A stretch of DNA of 52,923 bases from an uncultured Eubacteriales bacterium (lineage in GTDB: Bacteria; Bacillota; Clostridia; Oscillospirales; CAG-272). Both the position numbers and the translations under genes were made by a program. The notes below the pieces were generated by a model. It saw nothing but the letters and a program-made list of their open reading frames with translations, was not told the origin of the DNA and did not search any database. Shown here one piece after another: positions 1-7,819 of the stretch (the stretch's first letter is position 1; each line of letters opens with the position of its first letter). Location: positions 1 to 52,923 of the forward strand of contig URDS01000008.1 in the NCBI GenBank assembly GCA_900546635.1, in the 5' to 3' direction.

Positions 1-21
1 AAAAGGGAGAATTGCATAAGG

Positions 22-71
22 AAAAAAACCTCCCCGCCGAAAGAAAAGGCTGTCTTTCTTTCGGCGGGGAG
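22..71 (-). terminator. Intrinsic terminator of the toroid-protein gene
   Basis: A perfect 17-bp stem (30-46 with 55-71) is followed, in minus-strand sense, by seven T residues (22-28). It lies about 40 bp after the stop codon of the minus-strand gene at 110-1027, as expected for a rho-independent terminator. Confidence 0.85.
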
Positions 72-109
72 TTGCTTTGTGCGTCAGGATATGTATTTTT
101 ATATTGCTT

Positions 110-1027
110 CTATATTTTTCCCATGTTTTTCAAATAAAGCATATTCACCAGTATACCATTGCTTTTCCACCAGTTTTTTGCGACTGCCCATTGTTCGGGG
201 TAGTCCGCCCACCCCCAAGGAACAGTCCACGAGCCATCGGAAAGCTGCGTTTTTTCAATGAATGTACACTCATAGTCGGCGAGTTCTTTATTGTCGGCAT
301 AAAAAATACTGTTTTTGCTGTTGAAAAACTGCGACGGTTTACAGACATAACTTGTTTCCCATTCGGATTTGTTCCGAGTAATGCTGTTTTTCACCTGCTC
401 CACCAGCTTTGCTTTTAACGCCGACAGATTTATGACATCCGTCTGTCCTGATTCCTCAATGGATTCAGCAAGTCTTATGTAACAAAGGGCTGTGTGCATA
501 TCGTTTAAAAAGCCTTGCGAAACGTATGCTTCATAAGCCTCTTTTGCAATCCGGCAGCCGAGTTGATACAAATCGCTGTCCTTATCGGAAAATTGAATAA
601 TGAATCCGGCAAAATAAGCCGTAGGGTTATAGTCGGTATGACATGTAGATTCGCTTTCCGTATGCCACCAGGGGGCATGGGGATAATCGTTATTGCTTTT
701 TACAGTATTGTACCAAAATTTCCCCTTAAAATCCTTACCGCTTGCAAGATATGTAAGTACGCCTTGCATCATCGGATGTTCCGCATCGGTAAAGTTGATT
801 TCCCGCAGAATTTCTATTGCGCACCAAGTTTGTATGGGCGACGAATTGGGATTCCATGCATCGGCCTCTAATGCGTGACCGAATCCGCCGTCTTCATTTT
901 GATAATATGAAAGCGCTTTCAATACCGGCTCCCTGCTTCCGTTTTCAAAATGGTATTGCCACCTAGCCAAATCAAGCGGTCTTGCGTTTCGATAGATGAA
1001 TTCCTTTGCTTTTTTGAATGTTTCCAT
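110..1027 (-). CDS. Prenyltransferase/squalene-cyclase-like alpha/alpha-toroid protein, function unknown
   Basis: This is a 305-residue cytoplasmic protein with no signal peptide or membrane segment. The open frame runs further upstream, but I start at METFKKAKEF because a GAGGTG ribosome site lies just before that ATG and the extension is low-complexity. A segment near residues 40-60 with NEDGGFGHALEAD, followed by SPIQTWCAIEIL, resembles the QxxDGGFG-type repeats of prenyltransferase and terpene-cyclase toroids. The DxDD acid motif of true squalene cyclases is not visible, so cyclase activity should not be assumed. The gene ends at a strong terminator and appears monocistronic. Similar short toroid proteins in Bacillota are of unknown function. 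The fold assignment rests on repeat texture only. Confidence 0.6.
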   Translation of the reverse strand: METFKKAKEFIYRNARPLDLARWQYHFENGSREPVLKALSYYQNEDGGFGHALEADAWNPNSSPIQTWCAIEILREINFTDAEHPMMQGVLTYLASGKDFKGKFWYNTVKSNNDYPHAPWWHTESESTCHTDYNPTAYFAGFIIQFSDKDSDLYQLGCRIAKEAYEAYVSQGFLNDMHTALCYIRLAESIEESGQTDVINLSALKAKLVEQVKNSITRNKSEWETSYVCKPSQFFNSKNSIFYADNKELADYECTFIEKTQLSDGSWTVPWGWADYPEQWAVAKNWWKSNGILVNMLYLKNMGKI

Positions 1028-1106
1028 ATTTCGCACCTCAAAAATCATACATCCATAATCGGTTATGGTTACGCTTCGGACGGCTGCAAATGTACGGCGT
1101 CCTTTT

Positions 1107-1430
1107 TTACTGCGTAATGTCCCTGACAATGTCCTCCGGATACCGGCCGGCGACGCGGAGGCAGAAGACCCGGAGCATTTCCGTTTGCTCGGCTTTGCCG
1201 CCGTAGGTGTTCCCGGTCTGCGGAGACTGCGGCTCGATTTTAAAGTCTTGCAGCAATACGAAAACGTCGTTCCCTTTTGCAAGGCCGCCGCAGTGCTTGA
1301 TGCATTGCAGCAGAGTGCCGAAACGCTCGCCGGCAAGCATCCGATTCAGCAGCGACAGTGTTTCCTGCGCGTGCGCCGGGGGGCTTTCTCTGCCATCGCC
1401 GGACGTGCAGTCCGGCGATGAACTTCATAT
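1107..1430 (-). pseudogene. Decayed ORF of unknown origin
   Basis: One minus-strand frame stays open from about 1430 to a stop at 1107 and has protein-like composition (for example ETLSLLNRMLAGERFGTLL, then RVAGRYPEDIVRDIT). The only ATG in it (1340) has no ribosome binding site, and the frame is closed by a TGA just upstream. It may be the tail of a gene that lost its start by deletion or frameshift. I do not recognise the family, and chance coding texture in GC-rich DNA is a real alternative. Confidence 0.25.
1394..1420. other. Perfect 11-bp hairpin in a gene-poor gap
   Basis: Arms 1394-1404 and 1410-1420 are perfect inverted copies (CATCGCCGGAC) around a 5-base loop. No T-run follows on either strand, so it is not a standard terminator. 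It sits inside the decayed ORF region between two minus-strand genes. Confidence 0.45.
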
Positions 1431-1547
1431 GCTTTCCTCGGTCAGTCCCGGCTGTCCGGCGGTGAGACGGGCGGCCGTGTCCTGCCGGACGCCGCTCCGG
1501 CCGAGCAGGCAATCGCAGGAAACGCCGAAGGAATCCGTCCATTTCGC

Positions 1548-1582
1548 ACGCCGCCGTACCCGAAAATCGGGTACGGCGGCGT
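1548..1582 (-). terminator. Terminator-like hairpin after the acyl-CoA synthetase gene
   Basis: A perfect 16-bp GC-rich stem (1548-1563 with 1567-1582) and a 3-base loop begin 22 bp after the stop of the minus-strand gene at 1605. A clear T-run is missing on the minus strand, so termination may be weak. The position still fits a transcript end. Confidence 0.5.
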
Positions 1583-1604
1583 TTTGCGCTGTTGCGGACT
1601 GCGG

Positions 1605-3875
1605 TCAGTCCTTCAGCTCCACGCGGCGGATCTTGCCGCTGATCGTTTTCGGCAGCTCGGCGACAAAGTCCACGCGGCGGGGGTATTTGTAGGGTGCGGT
1701 GTGTTTTTTGACGTAATCCTGGATTTCCTTTTTCAGCTCTTCGCTCGGCGAAGTTCCCTTGGTCAGCACGATGGTTGCCTTCACGACCTGACCGCGCGTC
1801 TCGTCCGGCACGCCGGTGACGGCGCATTCGAGCACGTAAGGAAGCTCCATGATCACGCTCTCAATCTCAAACGGGCCGATGCGGTAGCCCGAGGACTTGA
1901 TGACGTCATCGATGCGGCCGACATACCAGTAATAACCGTCCTCGTCGCGCCAGGCGGTGTCGCCGGTGTGGTACAGGCCGTCGTGCCACGCTTCGGCGGT
2001 CTTCTCTTCATCACGGTAGTAGCCGGCGAACAGGCCGCAGACGGCGGCATTGCGGTCGGCGCGGATGACGATCTCGCCCGTCTCGCCGACCGGCACGCTT
2101 TTGCCGTTCTCGTCGACGATGTCCACGTCATACTGCGGGTTGGGCCTGCCCATTGAACCGACCTTCGGCGTCATCCCGTACAGATTGGCAATGGCCAGCG
2201 TTGTTTCGGTCTGACCGAAGCCTTCCATCAGCTTCAGGCCGGTCGCTTCGTAAAAGCGGTGGAACACCTCGGGATTAAGCGCCTCGCCCGCAATGGTTAC
2301 GTAATGCAGCGACGACAGGTCGTAGCGGGACAGGTCCTCCTTGATGAAGAAGCGGTACATCGTCGGCGGCGCGCAGAAGGTGGTGATGTTGTACTTCTTA
2401 AACAGCGGCAGAAGGTCGTCGGCCTTGAAGCGGTCGAAGTCGTACACGAAGATTGCGCTCTCGCAAAGCCATTGGCCGTAGAGCTTGCCCCAGAGCGCTT
2501 TGCCCCAGCCTGTATCGGAGATGGTGAGGTGCAGTCCGCCCGGCTGTACGCCGTGCCAGTAGCGTCCGGTGATGAAATGGCCGAGTGCGTATTTGTAGCT
2601 GTGCACCGCGATTTTTGGATAGCCGGTCGTGCCCGATGTGAAGAACATCAGCATGGGGTCGCTGCCCGCCGGCGCGTCCTCGGCGCGCTCAAAGTGCGAA
2701 CTGAACAGCTTGTAGCTGTCGTCAAAATTTTGCCACCCCTCGCGGTTGCCGCCGACTAAAATCTTTGTTTTCAGCGTTGGGCAGCCGGGCGCGGTCATGT
2801 CTACCTGATGCGCGGTGTCGCCGTCTGCGGTGCAGAGAATGGCGCTGACGCCCGCGGCGTTGAAGCGGTATTCAAAATCATGCTCCTGGAGCTGATTGGT
2901 CGCGGGAATTGCGATCGCGCCCAGCTTGTGCAGGCCGAGGACCGCAAACCAGAATTGATAATGCCGCTTGAGCACGAGCATGACGCGGTCGCCCCGCTTG
3001 ATTCCGAGCGATTTGAAGTAGTTGGCGCACTGCGCGGACGCGCGCTTCATGTCCTTGAATGTAAAGCGCCGCTCGTTTTTATTGCGGTCGATGTGGATCA
3101 TGGCCAGTCTGTCCGGGTCGCGGTCGGCCAGCGCGTCCACGATGTCGAAAGCAAAGTTGAATTTGTCTTCGTTTTCAAAGTCGATTTTGGTCAGTACGCC
3201 GTTTTCATCCAATTCGGTTTTGACAAAGTTTTCGCAGATCAGCTTCTCGGATGTATTGGCAAGCGCCACGCTTTCCCGAATATATTTTTCCTCGGTCGGC
3301 GCGCCGTTGACCACAACGGCGAGAAACAGGCAGTCGGCGCCTTCGACCGCGATCATACCGTGCGGCGTGCCGCTGTCGTAATAGATACTGTCGCCCTCGT
3401 GCAGAATCTCGGTATTGTTGCCGATCTGCACTTTCAGGCTGCCGTTTAGGATCAGGTCAAATTCCTGCCCGCTGTGCTTGGTCAGGTGAATCGGCCGATT
3501 TTGCTGATCGGCCGAATATTCGTACCGCACCCAATAGGGTTCCGCCAGCTTGTTGCGGAACAGGGGCGCAAGATTTTGAATATCGATGCCGGGTTCCTTT
3601 GCGGTGGAATGCCCGCCGCCTTTTCGGGTGACGGCGTAGGAGGAGAGGTGCGCGCTCTGTCCCTCCAAAAGATCGGTCATTTCCACGCCGAATGCCAGCG
3701 CGCATTTGTGGATAAAGGTGAACGGCAAATCAACGCCGCCGCCCTCGTATTCGAGATAGGTGGATAGCGGAACTTCCGTTTTTTCGGCCGTTTCCTCAGG
3801 GGTCAAGCCGACAATTTCGCGCATTTCCCGAATCCTCAGGGCAACCTCGTACAGTTTGTTTGCGGAATCAGCCAT
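1605..3875 (-). CDS. HTH (XRE)-cupin-acyl-CoA synthetase fusion protein
   Basis: This is a 756-residue fusion. Residues about 5-70 form an XRE-type helix-turn-helix (IREMREIVGLTPEETAEKT). Residues about 110-195 form a cupin (HEGDSIYYDSGTPHG). From about 225 onward it is an ANL-family AMP-forming acyl-CoA synthetase, with the P-loop TSGTTGYPK, the motif GFGQTETT, HTGD, the hinge region around GRIDDVIKSSGYRIG, and the C-terminal catalytic lysine in ISGKIRR. The enzyme part should activate a carboxylic acid to acyl-CoA through an acyl-AMP; its closest look is to medium-chain or aryl/branched acid ligases. I start at ATG 3875 (MADSANKLYE); an upstream TTG at 3920 would add 15 residues. Transcription is preceded by a T-box leader, an unusual control for this enzyme class. 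Substrate unknown. Confidence 0.85.
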   Translation of the reverse strand: MADSANKLYEVALRIREMREIVGLTPEETAEKTEVPLSTYLEYEGGGVDLPFTFIHKCALAFGVEMTDLLEGQSAHLSSYAVTRKGGGHSTAKEPGIDIQNLAPLFRNKLAEPYWVRYEYSADQQNRPIHLTKHSGQEFDLILNGSLKVQIGNNTEILHEGDSIYYDSGTPHGMIAVEGADCLFLAVVVNGAPTEEKYIRESVALANTSEKLICENFVKTELDENGVLTKIDFENEDKFNFAFDIVDALADRDPDRLAMIHIDRNKNERRFTFKDMKRASAQCANYFKSLGIKRGDRVMLVLKRHYQFWFAVLGLHKLGAIAIPATNQLQEHDFEYRFNAAGVSAILCTADGDTAHQVDMTAPGCPTLKTKILVGGNREGWQNFDDSYKLFSSHFERAEDAPAGSDPMLMFFTSGTTGYPKIAVHSYKYALGHFITGRYWHGVQPGGLHLTISDTGWGKALWGKLYGQWLCESAIFVYDFDRFKADDLLPLFKKYNITTFCAPPTMYRFFIKEDLSRYDLSSLHYVTIAGEALNPEVFHRFYEATGLKLMEGFGQTETTLAIANLYGMTPKVGSMGRPNPQYDVDIVDENGKSVPVGETGEIVIRADRNAAVCGLFAGYYRDEEKTAEAWHDGLYHTGDTAWRDEDGYYWYVGRIDDVIKSSGYRIGPFEIESVIMELPYVLECAVTGVPDETRGQVVKATIVLTKGTSPSEELKKEIQDYVKKHTAPYKYPRRVDFVAELPKTISGKIRRVELKD

Positions 3876-3952
3876 GTTTCTTACCGCGTTCAAATTTGAT
3901 TGAACTTTCCTTTCGATCAAAATTTACGGACATTGCGTCCGGCGGCGGGAAC

Positions 3953-4218
3953 AAAAAACACCCGCCTCAAAACTTTGAGACGGGTGTATAACACTCGCGG
4001 TACCACTCAAATTGCAGCCGGGGCTGCCACTCTTCAAGACCAAACAGTCTCTATGCACTAACGCGGCAAACACGAGAGGCGTCTACTGACCTTTCGGCTT
4101 TCAAACCTCCGACTCGGAAGCGATGGGTCTCTTGAAAAATCGCATTGTCGGCTCGCAGCGACCGCCGACTCTCTGAGAACGGATTTTTCTGACCGTCTTC
4201 GTCACAGTCTTTCTTGTT
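3953..4218 (-). promoter_or_regulatory. T-box riboswitch leader, probable isoleucine specifier
   Basis: The leader contains the T-box core TGGTACCGCG (4005-3996), a Stem I distal segment (AGAGAGTCGGCGG and GCGAGCCGAC), and a terminator hairpin (3959-3986) followed by six T residues. In the specifier region the order is CCC-ATC-G-CTTCCGAGT. This matches the usual arrangement of triplet, purine, closing stem and GAGY, so the specifier reads as AUC (isoleucine). The UGGU bulge would pair with an ACCA tRNA end, which fits isoleucine tRNA. Uncharged tRNA should favour antitermination into the downstream synthetase gene. The T-box call is strong; the codon is inferred from position. Confidence 0.9.
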
Positions 4219-4224
4219 GAAATA

Positions 4225-4253
4225 AATGTATCACACTTTGCCCTGTTTGTCAA
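4225..4253 (-). promoter_or_regulatory. Sigma-A promoter for the T-box transcript
   Basis: TTGACA (4253-4248) and TACATT (4230-4225) are separated by exactly 17 bp, just upstream of the first leader bases. Confidence 0.85.
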
Positions 4254-4475
4254 CAGACGCGAATAAAATTTTAAAACTTTATTCTGTTGCACAAAATTCA
4301 AGTTAGAAACCCCGCGCATTTTTGGTGATTTTTCGAGCTTTGGACAGGTGCGAAATTCAGGTTGGAATTTTTCTTTGAAAAATTATGGAAAATATTTTCG
4401 ACCTATAGTATAGTAGATACAGAGAAAAAACGTGTGTTCGGCGGCCAAGCGATCCGTCGGAGAGGGAGACGTATA

Positions 4476-4838
4476 ATGTATTATGTATATATACTGCGCT
4501 GCGCGGACGGTTCGCTGTATACCGGGATCACGTCGGAGCCGCGCCGCCGGTTTGCGGAACATATATCGGGAAACCGGGGCGCAAAATACACCCGTATGCA
4601 CCGTCCCGAAGCGCCGGCCGCGCTTTGGGAGGCAGGGACGCATACTGACGCTGCGAGCCTTGAATGGCGGATCAAACGGCTGCGGCGGGCGCAAAAGCTT
4701 GCTTTGCTGGAAAATCCCGATATGGCGGCGCGGCTTTTGCCGCCTGAGCGCCGGGAGACGCTTCGCAGCGTTCCAAAAGAAGAATCAGCCGCGCTCTGGC
4801 CGCAGTCAGATGAACAAAAGGACATCCATCTGATTTGA
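4476..4838 (+). CDS. GIY-YIG nuclease-domain protein (UPF0213/YhbQ-YazA type)
   Basis: This 120-residue protein starts MYYVYILRCADGSLYTGIT, the hallmark beginning of a GIY-YIG single-domain protein, with YVYIL and YTGIT standing for the GIY and YIG strands. The conserved arginine (RRRFAEH) and an asparagine/glycine stretch follow at residues about 23-35. The family usually ends near residue 90-95; here about 25 extra polar residues follow. The start at 4476 has GGGAG 8 bp upstream, whereas the longer open frame has no site. Members are thought to act on DNA, but the exact role of the short bacterial type is not established. It stands alone between the T-box promoter (divergent) and the lysis cassette. 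Confidence 0.85.
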   Translation: MYYVYILRCADGSLYTGITSEPRRRFAEHISGNRGAKYTRMHRPEAPAALWEAGTHTDAASLEWRIKRLRRAQKLALLENPDMAARLLPPERRETLRSVPKEESAALWPQSDEQKDIHLI

Positions 4839-5342
4839 AGAGGCGGATCGCAGTCAACGATGGCCTTTTGGCCAAAACGCCCCTGTAAATCCATGCAATT
4901 TGTATACTTTGGTTGAAAATACAGGCTGTTTCAGGAAAAAACACGGAACAGTATTGTACTATAAATAAACCATAAACGCGAATGATTGTGAATTTTATCC
5001 GATAAAATCGCAAAACCGAAAAACAGCAAAATATTGAGAGAAAAAAGTATTTTTTAGAGTTTTTTAGCCCGTACCTTTTTGAGGTATGGGCTTTTACTTT
5101 GTCGAAAATATAAAAAATATCGGGGATGCATACGAAATAAAACCTGCCGGAATGCAGGAATTTGCAGCCGTAAGACGGCGGCATAGCGGTCGGGGACATT
5201 GAAAAACCGAGTTTATTTCGGAAAATACAATCAAGCCAAATCCTAATAAATATTGACCCGTTTCATAATGGCTTTCTTGCTGTATATGCGGTAATATAAG
5301 CGTGTCCGGGAAATCCGGATAAAAAGATAAGGAAGTGAAGAA
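4839..5342. other. AT-rich intergenic region, no gene seen
   Basis: About 500 bp without a convincing gene. The long minus-strand open frame here has low-complexity composition and no ribosome site. The stretch contains one terminator-like hairpin (5066-5092) and, close to the holin gene, a TTGACC at 5253 without a well-placed -10 element. No phage attachment site or integrase remnant was recognised. Confidence 0.5.
5066..5096 (+). terminator. Terminator-like hairpin
   Basis: Arms AGCCCGTACC (5066-5075) and GGTATGGGCT (5083-5092) pair along 10 bp with one G-U, followed by TTTACTTT. A T-rich tract also precedes it, so it could act on either strand. It may end the GIY-YIG transcript, although it lies about 230 bp downstream. 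Confidence 0.45.
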
Positions 5343-5801
5343 ATGAATTTAAAAGATGGGATCGCGGCCGCGGCTGGCGCTGTCGGCGGCTGGGTCGCCT
5401 CATGGTTTGGAGGTTGGGACAGCGCGTTGATTACGTTGCTTTTATTTATGGCTGCGGATTATTTCACGGGCTTGGTCGTGGCCGGCGTGTTTCACAAGAG
5501 CGGAAAATCCGAAAACGGTGCGCTGGAAAGCAAAGCCGGCTGGAAAGGACTTTGCCGCAAAGGCGTTACGCTGATGATTGTACTGGTCGCCTACCGATTG
5601 GATCTTGCAATCGGTTCAAACTATATCCGGGATGCGGTCGTGATTGCGTTTGTATTAAACGAAACCATCAGCATTATTGAAAATGCAGGTTTGATGGGCA
5701 TACCGATTCCGGCTGTGATGGCGAAAGCAATCGATGTACTGCGCAGTCGGCCCGAAACGCCCGCGGCAAAGCAGGAAGATTCAAAAAAGGAGGAAAAATA
5801 A
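5343..5801 (+). CDS. Phage-type holin (toxin secretion/lysis holin, family 4)
   Basis: A 152-residue membrane protein with hydrophobic segments at about 26-50, 72-92 and 98-118 and a charged, lysine-rich tail (ETPAAKQEDSKKEEK). The motif LLLFMAADYFTGLVVAG, followed by SKAGWKGLCRKG, is typical of the Clostridium holin family that includes TcdE-like proteins. Such holins form membrane holes that let cytoplasmic cell-wall enzymes reach the wall. The start has GGAAGTGAAGAA just upstream. The next gene begins one base after the stop, and its ribosome site lies inside this gene's end, so the two are co-translated. No other phage gene lies nearby. Confidence 0.85.
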   Translation: MNLKDGIAAAAGAVGGWVASWFGGWDSALITLLLFMAADYFTGLVVAGVFHKSGKSENGALESKAGWKGLCRKGVTLMIVLVAYRLDLAIGSNYIRDAVVIAFVLNETISIIENAGLMGIPIPAVMAKAIDVLRSRPETPAAKQEDSKKEEK

Positions 5802-5802
5802 G

Positions 5803-6390
5803 ATGATTCCGTTTCAAACCAACCGTGTAAAAGTGACCTCGCCGTTTGGGCAGAGAACCCTGAACGGCCGTTCGGAATTTCATACGGGATATGATCTTGT
5901 CGGCGTCGGATCACATGCGGTTGTGGCCGCCGTCGGCGGAAAGGTTGTGCAGAGCCGCATGGTGACGGATAAAGCCAATCTGACCTGGCAGTGGGGCAAT
6001 TACATATGCATTCGGACAGACGCGGGGCAGTATCACTATTACTGCCACCTTGCCGAGCGCAGCGTGACTGCCGGGCAGACCGTCTCTGCCGGTGAAAAAA
6101 TCGGCGTAATGGGCAATACCGGGTATTCCTTTGGTGCGCATCTGCACTTTGAGGTACGCGCCTCTGACGGCAAAACAAACGTGTCTCCTGCGGAGGTATT
6201 GGGGATTCCCAATGTCGTGGGCGTTTATACGGAGCCGGAGGCGCCGCCGCTTGAAGAGGACTTGAAGGTTTTGACAGAACACGGGGTAATCAATACGCCG
6301 GAATACTGGATGAAAACCGCGCCGGCTGTAAAGTATCTGCCCGAACTGATTCACAATGCCGCACAGGCGCTGAAACAGCAAAATATTTGA
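5803..6390 (+). CDS. M23 family metallopeptidase, endolysin-like
   Basis: This 195-residue protein lacks a signal peptide. It has the LytM/M23 zinc pattern: HTGYDL near residue 27, HYYCHLAE near residue 80, and HLHFEVR near residue 113. These enzymes cut peptide bridges in peptidoglycan. The tail (about 150-195, LTEHGVINTPEYWM and VKYLPELIHNAAQAL) resembles the short C-terminal module common in clostridial phage lysins. The start follows AAGGAGG inside the holin gene; a longer in-frame start lacks support. Absence of a signal peptide fits export through the holin. It is the middle gene of the lysis cassette. Confidence 0.85.
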   Translation: MIPFQTNRVKVTSPFGQRTLNGRSEFHTGYDLVGVGSHAVVAAVGGKVVQSRMVTDKANLTWQWGNYICIRTDAGQYHYYCHLAERSVTAGQTVSAGEKIGVMGNTGYSFGAHLHFEVRASDGKTNVSPAEVLGIPNVVGVYTEPEAPPLEEDLKVLTEHGVINTPEYWMKTAPAVKYLPELIHNAAQALKQQNI

Positions 6391-6417
6391 AAAATAACAA
6401 AAAGGAGAAAATGAAAA

Positions 6418-7815
6418 ATGTGTTACGAAGAAGAATATGAATATTCAGGAAATTGTACAGTTGATACCGATTCGGATAACGGTTGCTCCGGTGAGAACCG
6501 CGAAGATGTCAACACCGGGAAATGCGATTGCACCGCGGATGATGCTAACAGCGGAAAATGCGACTGCCTCGCGGATGAAAAAGCAATCAGAATACAGTGC
6601 AAAGGGTGTGAAATCATACATACCATTAAAAGCAGCAGAACGCTGCGTCTGTATTCCTGCGATGAAGCGAATGACTATTATATTGTTCGCGATTATACCA
6701 AAAATACCGCTGTTGCAGGCGACGGAACCATTCGATTTACCGCTTCCGGTACGATACGGGTATGGGTACGGTCAAGCTATACCGGAGAAGTGGTAGATTG
6801 TTACCGGATTACCGCCTTTTTGATGCCCGGTCAGGTAACGATGTTTACCGTTGTGCATTATTGTAATTGCGATGATAAGGCCGATTCGGGAAGCGGCGGT
6901 ACAAAGAAACCGACAAGAGTAGAATTGTGCGATGAATTCGGCAACGGATTGGAAGAACAGCCTCAGACAATGGAGATCGGAGACAGAGTACGGTTTACCT
7001 ATAAAATTTACAATTCGATCGGGAGACCGGCGGTGAAGTGGTCTGTTTATAATCCGGAATTTGTGACAATCGATGAATCCGGTATTGTACATGCCAGAGA
7101 TGCGGGCGTTTCTAAACTGCGTATTGAATTGCAGGGAGGCGAAAGCTACAGTGAAATTGAGATTCGGGTTAATGTGGGCGAGTATCTGGTTACGGCAGAG
7201 CAAATGAGGGCGCTCGGATGGAACGAGTTCAAAACCTCTATTGCGTCAATGGAAGATATCAACCGCACATTGAAAAAATTTGAAATCACAACGACGGAAC
7301 GCATCCGGCATTTCCTGGCGCAGTGTTTTATTGAAATAGGCCGAAGTGATGCTTATAATGATTATGTGGAAGACGGCGTTTCAGATCCATATTGCGGTGC
7401 CGGTGCAATTCAGATGACTCATAAATACCATTATATGGCTTTTTCAACCTATAAAATCCTTGAAAAATATCCGTTTTTAGATGGGGTGCATCTTGCGGCG
7501 GCGCATCATGATATAACTGAAATCGAGCCCAATTATTATCATATTCTGCAAGACGCAGCAGATGCAGGAATAAGCGCGGCGGCATTGAAAAAATTTACGG
7601 ATATTTATGATATCGGTCCGAAGTATGTGGGCAAAAACTATCCATGGGAATCCGCAGGGTATTATTGGCAGATGACCGACTTGAATGAGACAACAGACCG
7701 TCTTATACCGGGGAACGAAAGTGGTGTGGAAGTGATTTTAAATAAAATGAATTCTGGTGGTGCTTTGGAGGCACGAAAGCAGGCATATATAAGAGCATGT
7801 GAAGTGATTCAGTAG
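6418..7815 (+). CDS. GH19-like lysozyme/chitinase with Cys-rich head and Ig-like domain
   Basis: A 465-residue protein without signal peptide. The first 60 residues are acidic and cysteine-rich with an imperfect repeat (NTGKCDCTADDA then NSGKCDCLADEKA). Residues about 160-255 look like a bacterial Ig-like (Big_2) domain (PTRVEL, then VDESGIVHARDAG-type strands). Residues about 260-465 resemble a GH19-type lysozyme: ERIRHFLAQCFIEIGRSD carries a probable catalytic glutamate, and CGAGAIQMTHKYHYMAF matches the RGxIQLTGRxNY-like substrate strand. Predicted role is glycan cleavage in peptidoglycan. The start is ATG 6418; an ATG at 6411 is out of frame and stops after nine codons. It converges with the lipoprotein gene, only 4 bp between stops. 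Confidence 0.7.
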   Translation: MCYEEEYEYSGNCTVDTDSDNGCSGENREDVNTGKCDCTADDANSGKCDCLADEKAIRIQCKGCEIIHTIKSSRTLRLYSCDEANDYYIVRDYTKNTAVAGDGTIRFTASGTIRVWVRSSYTGEVVDCYRITAFLMPGQVTMFTVVHYCNCDDKADSGSGGTKKPTRVELCDEFGNGLEEQPQTMEIGDRVRFTYKIYNSIGRPAVKWSVYNPEFVTIDESGIVHARDAGVSKLRIELQGGESYSEIEIRVNVGEYLVTAEQMRALGWNEFKTSIASMEDINRTLKKFEITTTERIRHFLAQCFIEIGRSDAYNDYVEDGVSDPYCGAGAIQMTHKYHYMAFSTYKILEKYPFLDGVHLAAAHHDITEIEPNYYHILQDAADAGISAAALKKFTDIYDIGPKYVGKNYPWESAGYYWQMTDLNETTDRLIPGNESGVEVILNKMNSGGALEARKQAYIRACEVIQ

Positions 7816-7819
7816 GTTA

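Noticed and set aside
4672..5199. 175-codon minus-strand frame between the GIY-YIG and holin genes
   Set aside because: Overlaps the GIY-YIG gene, has low-complexity composition and no Shine-Dalgarno site.
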